Origin: Paenibacillus lemnae
Lineage (GTDB): Bacteria; Bacillota; Bacilli; Paenibacillales; Paenibacillaceae
Length of the DNA: 64,000 nt
Direction: 5' to 3'
Assembly (NCBI RefSeq): GCF_012933385.1
Contig: NZ_JABBPN010000016.1
Span: forward strand, 37,820-101,819
Shown: positions 1 through 8,399 of the stretch, piece after piece
Layout: each line of letters starts with the position of its first letter
How positions within the stretch are numbered: position 1 is the stretch's first letter
Position numbers and translations under genes: made by a program
The notes under the pieces: model-generated
What the model was told of the DNA's origin: nothing
Databases searched by the model: none
What the model saw: only the letters and a program-made list of their open reading frames with translations

Positions 1-1
1 C

Positions 2-538
2 ATAGAGACGGGAACCATCCGCCAACTGCCTGGAAATGAAAATAACGACATGCCAGTAAATCATACCTCTTCAGGCTCATCAAGTAATGGAACAGGTTTC
101 AGCTCTTTGCATGCAGATCGTCCGGTTCAATGGGTGGATGCCGCACTTCAGAATACTTCCCTGATCGAGAGCGGGAAACTGGATGTCTATGCGGAAATAT
201 ACAATAATCATGTACGTCCGGAGTTATACAGTTACGGACATCATGGGGGTGTTGATCCTTTAGATCCGAAAGAGGAAGGGCAGCGGCTGGAGGAGCTGCA
301 GTTCCCTCTTAGTCTGAACAAGGGAGATGCCATCCAGATTCGTTACCGGATCAATCGGAATAAATTTGAACCAGATGAGGTTTATTACACATTCCTAAGG
401 ATGACTTTCCAGGACGTGAAAGGGGAAGGGACATGGGAAGATGATGTTGTCCATGTGAACAGGTATCCAGACCTCACGAACACAGATGTTCGTGAGTTGG
501 TGAAAGAGAGGAGATCTGCAAATGAGAAAGGCTTGTAA
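2..538 (+). CDS. Hypothetical protein, 5' end outside the window
   Basis: The reading frame is open from the first complete codon at base 2, so the true start is probably upstream and this is a C-terminal part. I do not recognise the family. The visible 179 residues are hydrophilic, with a Ser/Gly/Asn-rich stretch near the start, then a mixed acidic/aromatic region containing a HHGG motif, and a charged tail. No membrane segment or signal peptide is visible in this part. The last 17 bases overlap the start of the next gene, and the next gene's ribosome site lies inside this one, so the two are probably co-transcribed and translationally coupled. An internal ATG at base 50 exists, but it has no clear ribosome site. 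Confidence 0.6.
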   Translation: METGTIRQLPGNENNDMPVNHTSSGSSSNGTGFSSLHADRPVQWVDAALQNTSLIESGKLDVYAEIYNNHVRPELYSYGHHGGVDPLDPKEEGQRLEELQFPLSLNKGDAIQIRYRINRNKFEPDEVYYTFLRMTFQDVKGEGTWEDDVVHVNRYPDLTNTDVRELVKERRSANEKGL

Positions 539-1109
539 CCAAACAGCCTGGGGCTTGATCTTCCTTCTTCTGGATATACGGATTGGATTCCTGGATATCC
601 TGCCGGATCTCATTGGCGTGATCCTTATACTTGCAGGCCTGGGCCGGCTGAAACAGGAACATACCTATTTCTCTACCGCGTGGATCATGACGTGGCTGCT
701 GCTTCCCCTCAGCATCACTGAATGGTTTATATTCGTAGACATTCCGCTGGGCAATGGGTTGGATCAGATTCCTGCAGCCGCATTAGTGCTCCAGGTTACT
801 GGAGCTCTGGTCCGGTTAACTGTGCTGTACACGATATGCCGTGCTGTCCAGGTGATGGCAGAGAAACAGAGGAAGATTATGCTGAGGAATGCCGCAAAGC
901 TGCGCCTGCAATGGTATTTGTTTTTTGAAGGGGGCTGGCTTATTGTCATGCCGTTCGGATTTAATATGGATGCCAATGATTTTACACTTATGTTCATGGG
1001 TTTTGCTGTTGGCCTTATCGCTTCAACCCTGGCTGTCATTCTGCTGATCCGAAAAAGCGGGAACATCCTGAAGAGCACGCCAAAGCATAAAATCGATATC
1101 AGGGTTTGA
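522..1109 (+). CDS. Polytopic membrane protein of unknown function
   Basis: A 195-residue protein with an ATG start behind GAGAGGAG at good spacing. About five hydrophobic segments are visible, around residues 8-25, 28-42, 52-72, 82-105 and 128-165, separated by short Arg/Lys-rich loops, which indicates an integral cytoplasmic-membrane protein. The C-terminus is basic and cytoplasmic in style. I recognise no catalytic or transport motif and give no function. The 17-base overlap with the upstream reading frame suggests an operon. No convincing terminator follows. Confidence 0.7.
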   Translation: MRKACNQTAWGLIFLLLDIRIGFLDILPDLIGVILILAGLGRLKQEHTYFSTAWIMTWLLLPLSITEWFIFVDIPLGNGLDQIPAAALVLQVTGALVRLTVLYTICRAVQVMAEKQRKIMLRNAAKLRLQWYLFFEGGWLIVMPFGFNMDANDFTLMFMGFAVGLIASTLAVILLIRKSGNILKSTPKHKIDIRV

Positions 1110-1187
1110 TCATGCGAAATGCCATTCGCGGTGCGCACAATAAAGAAGATATGGTAACATAATAGGAGTGTCAATATTGACATGCAT

Positions 1188-1367
1188 TTACTTGTTTTGC
1201 GGGTCGGGCTTATATTTAATCGTAACACCCAGCTGGGTGAAAGTTTCTTCGGCATAATGGTGATCCGGACAGTGCTTAGTCATAGACATATGATCATGGC
1301 TGGTTAGAAGCTTTTGCTGGCATTCAGGACAGCGGTCTTCAAACAAAAGTTTCAGTTTACTGAGCAC
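1188..1367 (-). CDS. Small CPxC zinc-finger-like protein
   Basis: A 59-residue protein read on the minus strand. The GTG at 1367 is preferred because AAGGCGAGG lies about 8 bases upstream; a GTG three codons earlier at 1376 sits too close to that site. The protein has an N-terminal amphipathic stretch, then a CPECQ motif near residue 16 and later His/Cys residues (HDH, KHCPDHH), which together could bind one zinc ion. It stands alone between convergent and divergent neighbours. Zinc binding is inferred from the motif; the cellular role is unknown. Confidence 0.6.
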   Translation of the reverse strand: MLSKLKLLFEDRCPECQQKLLTSHDHMSMTKHCPDHHYAEETFTQLGVTIKYKPDPQNK

Positions 1368-1484
1368 AGGATACACCTCGCCTTTTCCGATGACTTTACT
1401 TGGTATTATAGAGCATCATGAGCTCTGCGTACAGAACTATTATTTTCTTTTTTTATGAAAAAATAACGAATGGGGCTCTTCATC

Positions 1485-2279
1485 ATGCTTACACTACATA
1501 TTGTGATGATTCTAATAGGACTCATCGGAGCGTTTTTCTCCGGTCTGCTCGGTATTGGGGGAGCCATTATTAATTTTCCCATGCTGCTGTATGTGCCAGG
1601 CTGGTTCGGGCTTGAAGGATTTACAGCCAAGGAAGTAGCGGCGATCAGCATGCTTCAGGTATTCTTCGCTTCTCTCTCGGGTATGCTCTCCAACCGGATC
1701 AGTGCAAAAGGAGGAACGTCCCTTATTCACAAAAAGCTGGTGATTCAGATGGGAGTTTCCATCTTAATCGGCAGTCTGGCAGGCAGTATTTTCTCTGTGC
1801 TGATGAATAGTGCGGCCATCAATATGGTTTATGGCGTGCTGGCTGTGATTGCCGTCATTATGATGCTGATCCCGACCCAGGCTTCCATCGAGAACAAATC
1901 ATTGCACGAGGTAACCTACCCTGTATTGACTGCGGTAACTGCTGCTTTTCTGGTGGGCTGTGTTTCGGGGATTGTGGGTGCCGGCGGTGCTTTTATTCTT
2001 ATTCCTATTATGCTGAGTGTGCTGAAGATTCCTGTTCGGATTACCATTGCCTCTTCACTAGCGATCGTGTTTATGTCAGCTGTCGGCGGGGTTGTCGGTA
2101 AAATTGCGGCAGGGGGCATTCCTCTCTGGCCTGCTGTTTTCGCGGTAACAGGCAGTTTGCTGGGCGCGCCGGTCGGCACTTATCTTAGCCGAAGGCTGAA
2201 TATAAAACTGCTGCGGTATGCACTTGTTTTGCTGATTGCTGTTACAGCTGTCAAGGTTTGGAGTGATATATTAAGTTAA
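1485..2279 (+). CDS. TauE/SafE-family (sulfite exporter-like) membrane protein
   Basis: A 264-residue, all-helical membrane protein with about eight hydrophobic segments and the two-fold repeat typical of the TauE/SafE family. The repeats begin with the glycine-rich signatures GLLGIGGA near residue 20 and GIVGAGGA near residue 165. Family members export or import sulfite, sulfoacetate or related small organic anions, but the substrate cannot be read from sequence. I chose ATG 1485 because a GGGG stretch lies about 10 bases upstream; ATG 1470 in the same frame has no ribosome site. It is a single gene followed closely by an aldo/keto reductase with its own ribosome site. Confidence 0.85.
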   Translation: MLTLHIVMILIGLIGAFFSGLLGIGGAIINFPMLLYVPGWFGLEGFTAKEVAAISMLQVFFASLSGMLSNRISAKGGTSLIHKKLVIQMGVSILIGSLAGSIFSVLMNSAAINMVYGVLAVIAVIMMLIPTQASIENKSLHEVTYPVLTAVTAAFLVGCVSGIVGAGGAFILIPIMLSVLKIPVRITIASSLAIVFMSAVGGVVGKIAAGGIPLWPAVFAVTGSLLGAPVGTYLSRRLNIKLLRYALVLLIAVTAVKVWSDILS

Positions 2280-2327
2280 TAGGCTTTAAATAAAAGGGAC
2301 CGTTTAGCCAAAGAGGAGGAATAGATC

Positions 2328-3236
2328 ATGAAGCAAAACCGGATTGGACGATCGGAACTGATCGTTGGAGAGATCGGGCTGGGATGTATGTCCCTCGGTA
2401 CGGAAGAGAATCATGCTGTGCGTCTTCTTCACGAGGCGCTGGAACAGGGAGTGACGCTGCTGGACACCGCGGACCTGTATGATAACGGCATGAATGAAGA
2501 ATGGGTCGGCAGAGCAGTGAAGGGGCGCAGGGACCAGGTTGTGATTGCTACGAAGGTGGGTAACCGGAGAGAGGAAGGGAAGGATGGCTGGGTCTGGGAT
2601 CCGTCCAAGGCCTACATTCAATCTGCGGTAAAAGACAGCCTCCGCCGGCTGGGAACAGACTATATTGATTTGTATCAGCTCCACGGCGGCACACTGGACG
2701 ATCCTATCGATGAGACTATCGAGGCTTTTGAGGAGCTGAAGCGGGATGGATGGATTCGTGAATACGGCATTTCATCCATTCGTCCGAATGTCATTCGCGA
2801 GTATGTCAAACGTTCCGGCATTGTGAGCGTCATGTGCCAATATAGTATATTGGACCGCCGTCCGGAGGAACAAATTCTCCCGCTGCTTGCTGAAAATAAC
2901 ATTTCGGTTATAGCGCGGGGACCGGTGGCCAAAGGAATTCTTTCGGATCGGGCAGAGGAAAAATCGGAAAAAGGTTATCTCGACTACAGCAAGGACGAGC
3001 TGCTAGAGGTAACCAGGCAGCTGCGTGAAGGACTTGATCCCCAGCGTGATATGTCCCAGACAGCCATACGGTATGCACTGGCCCATCCGGCAGTTGCAAG
3101 TGTCATTCCAGGAGCCAGCTCAAGCCGTCAGCTTTTGCATAATACAGAAGCTTCTGCGGCACCTGAACTTACCGTACAGGAGGTCCAATATATACAGTCT
3201 GTCAGCCGCCCCAACGCCTATGAGCAGCACCGCTAG
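2328..3236 (+). CDS. yqkF: Aldo/keto reductase, YqkF-like
   Basis: A 302-residue NADPH-dependent aldo/keto reductase. It begins after a strong AAGAGGAGG site. The AKR hallmarks are present: LLDTADLYDNG with the catalytic Asp/Tyr near residues 45-52, ATKVGNR with the catalytic Lys near 80, and the H in DLYQLHGG near 115. The C-terminal cofactor-binding part includes the VIPGASSSRQL segment. Overall order and spacing match Bacillus subtilis YqkF as I remember it. The physiological substrate is unknown for this subgroup. The gene is followed directly by a strong inverted-repeat terminator. Confidence 0.9.
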   Translation: MKQNRIGRSELIVGEIGLGCMSLGTEENHAVRLLHEALEQGVTLLDTADLYDNGMNEEWVGRAVKGRRDQVVIATKVGNRREEGKDGWVWDPSKAYIQSAVKDSLRRLGTDYIDLYQLHGGTLDDPIDETIEAFEELKRDGWIREYGISSIRPNVIREYVKRSGIVSVMCQYSILDRRPEEQILPLLAENNISVIARGPVAKGILSDRAEEKSEKGYLDYSKDELLEVTRQLREGLDPQRDMSQTAIRYALAHPAVASVIPGASSSRQLLHNTEASAAPELTVQEVQYIQSVSRPNAYEQHR

Positions 3237-3250
3237 AATTTCTAACATAT

Positions 3251-3300
3251 AAAAAGGATGGTGAGCAAAATCCTCCGGGATTTTGCTCACCATCCTTTTA
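3251..3300. terminator. Bidirectional rho-independent terminator
   Basis: A near-perfect 23-base inverted repeat with a 4-base loop, flanked by A-run on the left and T-run on the right. It sits between the convergent aldo/keto reductase and manganese catalase genes and can serve both. Confidence 0.92.
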
Positions 3301-3317
3301 TTTATCTTAAATGCACT

Positions 3318-4145
3318 TTATTTTAAAGGGGTCTCCGGCAGTGTGTTGTGCGTATAAGCTGGAGCTGGCTTCAGCACGGGTTTCTCTGTAACGGGTCCCG
3401 GTTCAGCAGCATATTGAAACTCTGCGCCGTCTGGTGCCGGTCCGGAAGCCCAGGAGCCGAGGCTGCTTTCTTCTCCGGCTGAGAAGTTATACAGCACGTG
3501 AGACATCTCCTGTTTTTCCAGTTCAGGAGGTGCTGTGCTTGGTACAATTACACCTTCCTGCGATTCCAGCTCGCGAATGGCGGCGATCCACTGATTCTGA
3601 TGCATGGTATCACGGGTGAGCAGGAAGGAGAGCATGTCCTTGACCCCGCGGTCATCCGTCATCTCGTACAGCCTTGCAACCTGTAGACGTCCCTGGGACT
3701 CCGCATTCAGGTTCGCACGGAAGTCTGCCAGCAGATTGCCGCTGGCTACGATGTAGCCGGCATTCCAAGGTACACCTGTACTGTTCACCGGCATGGCGCC
3801 CAGGCCGGATACGATAGCATGCTGCGGATTCATACCTCCCAGGATCGCTCCGATTACAGGGTTCTGTGCCGCGTCCTCCTGATCCTTCACCGGCGCATCA
3901 TCCAGCAGCCGGGCAATCATGGTGGCAATCATCTCCACATGACCGATTTCCTCGGTGCCGGTGTCCATAATCAAATCTTTATATTTTTCGTTTCCACGAG
4001 TGTTAAAGCCTTGGAACAAATACTGCATCGCAACAGAAATTTCACCGTATTGACCACCCAGGATTTCCTGGAGCTTTTTTGCGAATAACGGGTCTGGAGC
4101 ATCCGGCATGGCAGGGTTTTGAAGTTCTTTTCTATGATAGAACAT
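3318..4145 (-). CDS. ydbD: Manganese catalase (YdbD-like)
   Basis: A 275-residue non-haem catalase that disproportionates hydrogen peroxide with a dinuclear manganese centre in the cytoplasm. Ligand positions fit the family: Glu35 in GQYGE, Glu66 and His69 in TEEIGHVEM, Glu150 in NAES, and His183 in DTMHQN. The C-terminal 60 residues are a proline-rich extension, as in Bacillus YdbD. The start codon is ATG with GAGGTG upstream. A sigma-B-type promoter lies 45-69 bases upstream, which agrees with known sigma-B control of ydbD in B. subtilis. It is shorter than spore-coat CotJC-clustered relatives would require and no cotJA/cotJB neighbours are present, so a vegetative stress role is more likely. 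Confidence 0.92.
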   Translation of the reverse strand: MFYHRKELQNPAMPDAPDPLFAKKLQEILGGQYGEISVAMQYLFQGFNTRGNEKYKDLIMDTGTEEIGHVEMIATMIARLLDDAPVKDQEDAAQNPVIGAILGGMNPQHAIVSGLGAMPVNSTGVPWNAGYIVASGNLLADFRANLNAESQGRLQVARLYEMTDDRGVKDMLSFLLTRDTMHQNQWIAAIRELESQEGVIVPSTAPPELEKQEMSHVLYNFSAGEESSLGSWASGPAPDGAEFQYAAEPGPVTEKPVLKPAPAYTHNTLPETPLK

Positions 4146-4189
4146 ATAGGATTCACCTCTTCGTCTGATTTGTGGTGCAGCACCTTCTA

Positions 4190-4214
4190 TTACCCTCCCA
4201 TTTTATTTTAAAAC
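4190..4214 (-). promoter_or_regulatory. Sigma-B-type promoter of the manganese catalase gene
   Basis: Read on the minus strand, GTTTTA (4214-4209) and GGGTAA (4195-4190) are separated by 13 bases. The B. subtilis sigma-B consensus is GTTTAA, 12-14 bases, GGGTAT, so each box has one mismatch. The expected transcript start lies near 4181, leaving room for the ribosome site before the ATG at 4145. Confidence 0.65.
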
Positions 4215-4483
4215 TTTCCAGATTAGGTTTTATGAGGTTTAGTTACCAAATGAAAACCAAATTTATAGACAATATCCTATCTTACTGGCTATACTTGTCT
4301 CTGCACGAAATCACAGGAGAATAATGCACGAAAAATTTGCGATAAGCTCAAACTTTATGCGGATGATGTTCGTTAGAGAAACAAGAGCCGCGCGGCTTGA
4401 TAACAGAGTGATGAAAGAAAGATATATAGAAGCTAGATAGATTGAACTATAGAATAAACCCTTCTATAGCGGAGGTGACAAGT

Positions 4484-4634
4484 GATTCTGGAGAAGCGCT
4501 AGCGTCCGCCTAAAAGCTTTCCGCAGGAAAGCTAGCATCGAAAGCATAAGCTTTGCCTCCAAAATGCCACCACAGATTATAATTCCAAGCATTTTGGAGG
4601 CAACAGCGGTCGTAAGAACACTTGCCATAGCAGC
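4484..4634. repeat. Dispersed hairpin repeat, copy 1
   Basis: Copy 1 of an element found again at 18702-18810. The core is a perfect 13-bp stem, GCCTCCAAAATGC at 4555-4567 paired with GCATTTTGGAGGC at 4589-4601, with a 21-base loop. A 30-base conserved tail follows (CAACAGCG to GCAGC). Upstream, TTCTGGA and AGCG-rich blocks are shared with copy 2. This copy has extra bases around 4511-4550 that contain their own 8-bp hairpin (4515-4533). The rest of the 4146-4689 intergenic region shows only the catalase promoter and AT-rich sequence with no supportable gene. Confidence 0.75.
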
Positions 4635-4689
4635 CTCCCTGAATGGTAACTTTTAACTTCAGTCTATATAGGATAGAGAGGAACCCTGT

Positions 4690-5559
4690 ATGATTACGAT
4701 TGAGCACGTATCCAAAACCTATAAAAAAGGGGCGTGGGCGCTTCTGGACGTGTCGGTTACGCTGGGCAAGGGAATGACAGGACTGCTGGGTCCTAACGGC
4801 GCCGGCAAAACAACCTTGATGCGCATTCTGGCCGGTCTGGCCGCACCGACCTCCGGTCATGTCACCGTGGCGGGCATTCCCTTGACACGTCCTGATGAAA
4901 TCAGGCAGATGATCGGATACCTGCCGCAGTATTTTCATATTTATCCTCAAATGACAGGAAGAGAATACCTGGATTATGTCGGTGTGATGAAGGGGATGAG
5001 TGATCTCAAAGCACGCCGTTTGGACATTGCACGTTTGCTGGAAATGGTCAACATGCAGGATAAAGCGGATAAAAAGGTACGCACCTATTCGGGCGGCATG
5101 AAGCAGCGCATCGGTATTGCCCAGTCCCTGATGGGATCACCGGAAGTCTTGATCGTCGATGAACCGACCTCCGGGCTGGATCCGCGGGAACGTGTGCGGT
5201 TTCGGAATATGCTGACCCGCTTCAGTCTGAAGCGGACGGTGCTGCTTTCGACACATATTGTCGCTGATATCGAGAGCAACTGCCGCCAGGTGGCTGTATT
5301 GAACCAGGGAAGCCTGCTGATGACCGGAGATCTGCAGGATCTTCAAGGCTGCGGTCAGGGATATGTATGGGAGGCGATGTTAAGTGCGGAGCAGTATCAT
5401 GCATTGGATCCCTCGTTGGTGATGTCCTCCCGGCAACAGGAAGGGATGATGATCTGCCGAATGATCAGTATGCATAAGCCGCATCCGGATGCTCTTCAGG
5501 TAGAGCCCGGTTTGGAAGAGGGCTACATCGCCTTGCTGCGGAGGGAACGTGATGAGTAA
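4690..5559 (+). CDS. ABC transporter ATP-binding protein
   Basis: A 289-residue ATPase subunit of an ABC-2-type system. Walker A is GPNGAGKTT at residues 34-42, the Q-loop lies in GYLPQYF near 78, the signature is YSGGMKQR near 137, Walker B is VLIVDEP near 155 and the H-loop is STHIV near 190. The start ATG follows GAGAGGAA. The reading frame overlaps the next gene by 8 bases, so it pairs with the permease that follows. It probably energises export or lipid/peptide handling at the membrane; the substrate is unknown. Confidence 0.93.
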   Translation: MITIEHVSKTYKKGAWALLDVSVTLGKGMTGLLGPNGAGKTTLMRILAGLAAPTSGHVTVAGIPLTRPDEIRQMIGYLPQYFHIYPQMTGREYLDYVGVMKGMSDLKARRLDIARLLEMVNMQDKADKKVRTYSGGMKQRIGIAQSLMGSPEVLIVDEPTSGLDPRERVRFRNMLTRFSLKRTVLLSTHIVADIESNCRQVAVLNQGSLLMTGDLQDLQGCGQGYVWEAMLSAEQYHALDPSLVMSSRQQEGMMICRMISMHKPHPDALQVEPGLEEGYIALLRRERDE

Positions 5560-7774
5560 ATGGCTGAAACAATGCAGGCTTGAACTTCGAATGATCCTCA
5601 GAAATCCGCTGTTTGCTTTGCTCCCGGTGGTGTACAATCTTATTTTTCTGTTCTTTATTTTTTCGATTCAGGCTGCGGAGAAGCCAGGCACATTTGGAGA
5701 CATTTTCGAGTTTAATGCGATCCTCCATACGCTTTCGCTGGGACCTGTCATGCTGCTCGGCATCATCAGTGTCCGGCGGGACATCGGCAAGCCATCTTTT
5801 GAATGGAACCGGAGTCTGCCGATTTCCTTCAGTATGATGATGTCGGCCAAATATATTGTAGGCCAGCTGTATCTGCTGCTCTTTACATTACCGGCATATA
5901 CCATAATGTATTTCTCTCTGGTCCGTCAGCCTGTTCCTGCAGAAGCTGTGTGGAGGCAGTATTTACAGCTCATGCTGCAGTCCGAGATTTCATATCTGGT
6001 CACATTGGCGCTGGCTATGCTGCTGGCGGTTTGTATCGGCGGCCGAGTGGTGTATCTGATCGGATTTTGTGCCTGGATGTTTGGTACCTTTTTTATGGAC
6101 ATTTTTCTTATTAGTCAGATGGGATGGGATATGCTTCGTACGTTCCATTTGAATCAATTTTTTTTGTCCAGTGATCTGATGAGCGGTGAAATCTGGGGAT
6201 ATGATCTGTATCAAAGTGAATTGGCCATATCCTGGCGGTTTGTTCTGGCCTTTACGGTGCTTATGCTGGTGGTCAGTCTTCTGCTGATTAATCTGAAAAG
6301 ACCGACGATGTGGATCAAATGGTGGTGGCTGGGCGCTTTTATGAGTGTTCTTATAGCGGCCGCGGGATTGAATTCTTATTTGAGTCTATGGCAGGAGCGG
6401 TCATCTGCAATCCGTGAGATGCTCGCAGATCCAACGCTTTATTCAGCAAGCAGCGCGTACGCAGCTGACCCCAGTATTCCAGAAGTCTCTCTGAGGCCGA
6501 CCATATCCAGTTATGACATTTCGCTGAAAAGGCGGGATGATGACAGGCTTCAGCTGTCTGCTCGTATGACGATTCCTGCTTCCAGCTGGAATAAAGCAAG
6601 TGTATTTCCAATGACGCTGCACCGAGACTTTCATGTCGAGCGAGTGAACGTCAAGGGTAACCAAGTGGAGTATCGCAGGCAGGGGGATCAGCTGTCTCTG
6701 GTGCTTCCCCGGGATGCATCAGGTGAGCTCGAAGTCATCATCGAATACTTTGGGAAGCCGGGAGACTATCTGCCGCGTGAAACCAAGAAAAGATCGCTCT
6801 TCAGCATCGGCGGTGAGGTCAAGCTTCCGTCTTACATGGCTTGGTATCCGCTGGCAGGTGAGCAGTCTTTGTACTTTAAACATGGCCATCCTGATGACGC
6901 GATCAATCGGGCGGTTTCTTTTAGGAGGATGCTCTTTCCGCCTGTGGACTTTTCATTAACCGTAGAAGGGTATCCTAATCCCGTTTATGCCAGCATCAGG
7001 GAATGGAGCCGGGATGACGGTATTCAGCGTTTTAAGGGAGAGCAGGTAGAAGGTGTTACGCTGCTGGGGAGCCGCAATCTGATCCAATATCACAGTCCTG
7101 ACATTCCTGCCAAGATGATTACGACACCTTATAATATGGCGTATGCACAGACCCAATTAGAGGATTTTGCACAAAAATATAAATATTTCAGCAGCTGGGT
7201 CTCGGAGATGCCTAAACAAGATGTTCAGGTTTTTTATTCGGACAGCGGGTATGATGTAAATCCTTACAATGGTTATATGGAGAGTGACCTGATTATTTCT
7301 CCCGTTTATTATTATTACGATTTTGATGTGAACAGCCTGCCTGGAGAATGGATGAATGCCCTGCTGTTTGGTAATCAAAATGGATTTTACAGAGATGGTC
7401 GCAAACAGCAGGAGGATGTTCGGAATGTGATTAGCAGTCTGTTCTGGTATATGTATTATCGGGAGGAGAAAGGGCTCACGGACATTCAAATTGAAGAGCA
7501 GTACAGCTGGGCAAGATCGGTACAATTTCTGTTCGGCTGGGTGGATCAAGAAACAGATCCTGATAAGATCAGACAGAAGATGGTTTCACAGGTCGCCAAG
7601 GCGATGAAGGAAGGGAAAACCACGCAGGTGAAAGCGCTGCTGAATGAATTTTATAGTGCAGGACTGAGGCTTCCCGATAAGCAGGAGGCCGTGTATCGTC
7701 CGGAAGAACCTGTCACTTATACGCAATGGCAGCAGAGATGGAACGAAATCGTGGAGTCTCCCGGGGGTAAATAA
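5552..7774 (+). CDS. ABC-2 permease with large M1-peptidase-like extracytoplasmic domain
   Basis: A 740-residue protein. The first 260 residues form about six membrane helices of the ABC-2 permease type, beginning with the amphipathic KQCRLELRMILRNPLF segment. Another helix lies near 263-283. The remaining 460 residues are hydrophilic and resemble the beta-rich N-terminal and following domains of M1 metallopeptidases fused to ABC permeases in other bacteria. The zinc motif HEXXH is absent, so peptidase activity is unlikely. I chose ATG 5552, six bases behind GGAGGG, over GTG 5549. The gene overlaps the ATPase upstream and is followed by a sigma-factor gene. The M1 relationship is my judgement from the overall pattern, with moderate certainty. 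Confidence 0.8.
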   Translation: MSKWLKQCRLELRMILRNPLFALLPVVYNLIFLFFIFSIQAAEKPGTFGDIFEFNAILHTLSLGPVMLLGIISVRRDIGKPSFEWNRSLPISFSMMMSAKYIVGQLYLLLFTLPAYTIMYFSLVRQPVPAEAVWRQYLQLMLQSEISYLVTLALAMLLAVCIGGRVVYLIGFCAWMFGTFFMDIFLISQMGWDMLRTFHLNQFFLSSDLMSGEIWGYDLYQSELAISWRFVLAFTVLMLVVSLLLINLKRPTMWIKWWWLGAFMSVLIAAAGLNSYLSLWQERSSAIREMLADPTLYSASSAYAADPSIPEVSLRPTISSYDISLKRRDDDRLQLSARMTIPASSWNKASVFPMTLHRDFHVERVNVKGNQVEYRRQGDQLSLVLPRDASGELEVIIEYFGKPGDYLPRETKKRSLFSIGGEVKLPSYMAWYPLAGEQSLYFKHGHPDDAINRAVSFRRMLFPPVDFSLTVEGYPNPVYASIREWSRDDGIQRFKGEQVEGVTLLGSRNLIQYHSPDIPAKMITTPYNMAYAQTQLEDFAQKYKYFSSWVSEMPKQDVQVFYSDSGYDVNPYNGYMESDLIISPVYYYYDFDVNSLPGEWMNALLFGNQNGFYRDGRKQQEDVRNVISSLFWYMYYREEKGLTDIQIEEQYSWARSVQFLFGWVDQETDPDKIRQKMVSQVAKAMKEGKTTQVKALLNEFYSAGLRLPDKQEAVYRPEEPVTYTQWQQRWNEIVESPGGK

Positions 7775-7808
7775 AAGATAAAGGATAAAGCGGAAGGGGG
7801 AGAGGCGC

Positions 7809-8399
7809 TTGATCAGTGACGGGATACTGACAGAGCGGATGGCTGCGGGGGACCAGGAGGCATTTGAAATGCTGGTGACCCGCTATCATGGACCGCTGCT
7901 CAGCTATGCCTCAGGACAGCTGGGAGACCGGCAGAAGGCGCAGGATATGGTCCAGGAGACCTTTCTGCGGCTGATCCGCCATCTTCGCCGGCATGGAGCG
8001 CTGGAGCATGTCAAGGCTTGGCTGTACCGGGTGCTGCTGAATCTGTGCCGGGATTATTGGAAAAGCTCGGCCTACCGCTCTGAAGGTCTGGCTGGCGAGG
8101 AATTTCCGGAAACGGCAGATGACGCCGCTGGTGCCCAGGAGCAGCTGGAGCAGCAGGAAACATCCAGTGAGATCGCCGCTTCGCTGGAAGCTCTGCCGGA
8201 TGTGCAGCAGCATATAATATCGCTTCGGTTTTTTCATGATATGAAGCTCCAGGAAATCTCTGAGCAGCTGGATCTCCCCCTAAGCACGGTGAAGACCCAT
8301 TTATACAGCGGCTTGCGCAAGTTGAAGAAGGTTATGGCCGCACAGGCTGAACCATCCCGAGAAAGCGAGGTGTATTCCTATGGATCATCTGTCCGATAA
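7809..8399 (+). CDS. ECF-type RNA polymerase sigma factor
   Basis: A 196-residue sigma-70 family factor of the extracytoplasmic-function group. Region 2 runs from about residue 20 to 90 (GPLLSYASGQLGD, QDMVQETFLRLI, VKAWLYRVLLNLCRDYWK). An acidic linker follows. Region 4 runs from about 118 to 175 and contains the helix-turn-helix LQEISEQLDLPLSTVKTHLYSG. The start is TTG at 7809, the only good candidate behind GGAAGGGGGAG. The gene sits inside an ABC operon and overlaps by 20 bases a membrane protein gene that is in the position usually taken by an anti-sigma factor. Confidence 0.93.
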   Translation: MISDGILTERMAAGDQEAFEMLVTRYHGPLLSYASGQLGDRQKAQDMVQETFLRLIRHLRRHGALEHVKAWLYRVLLNLCRDYWKSSAYRSEGLAGEEFPETADDAAGAQEQLEQQETSSEIAASLEALPDVQQHIISLRFFHDMKLQEISEQLDLPLSTVKTHLYSGLRKLKKVMAAQAEPSRESEVYSYGSSVR

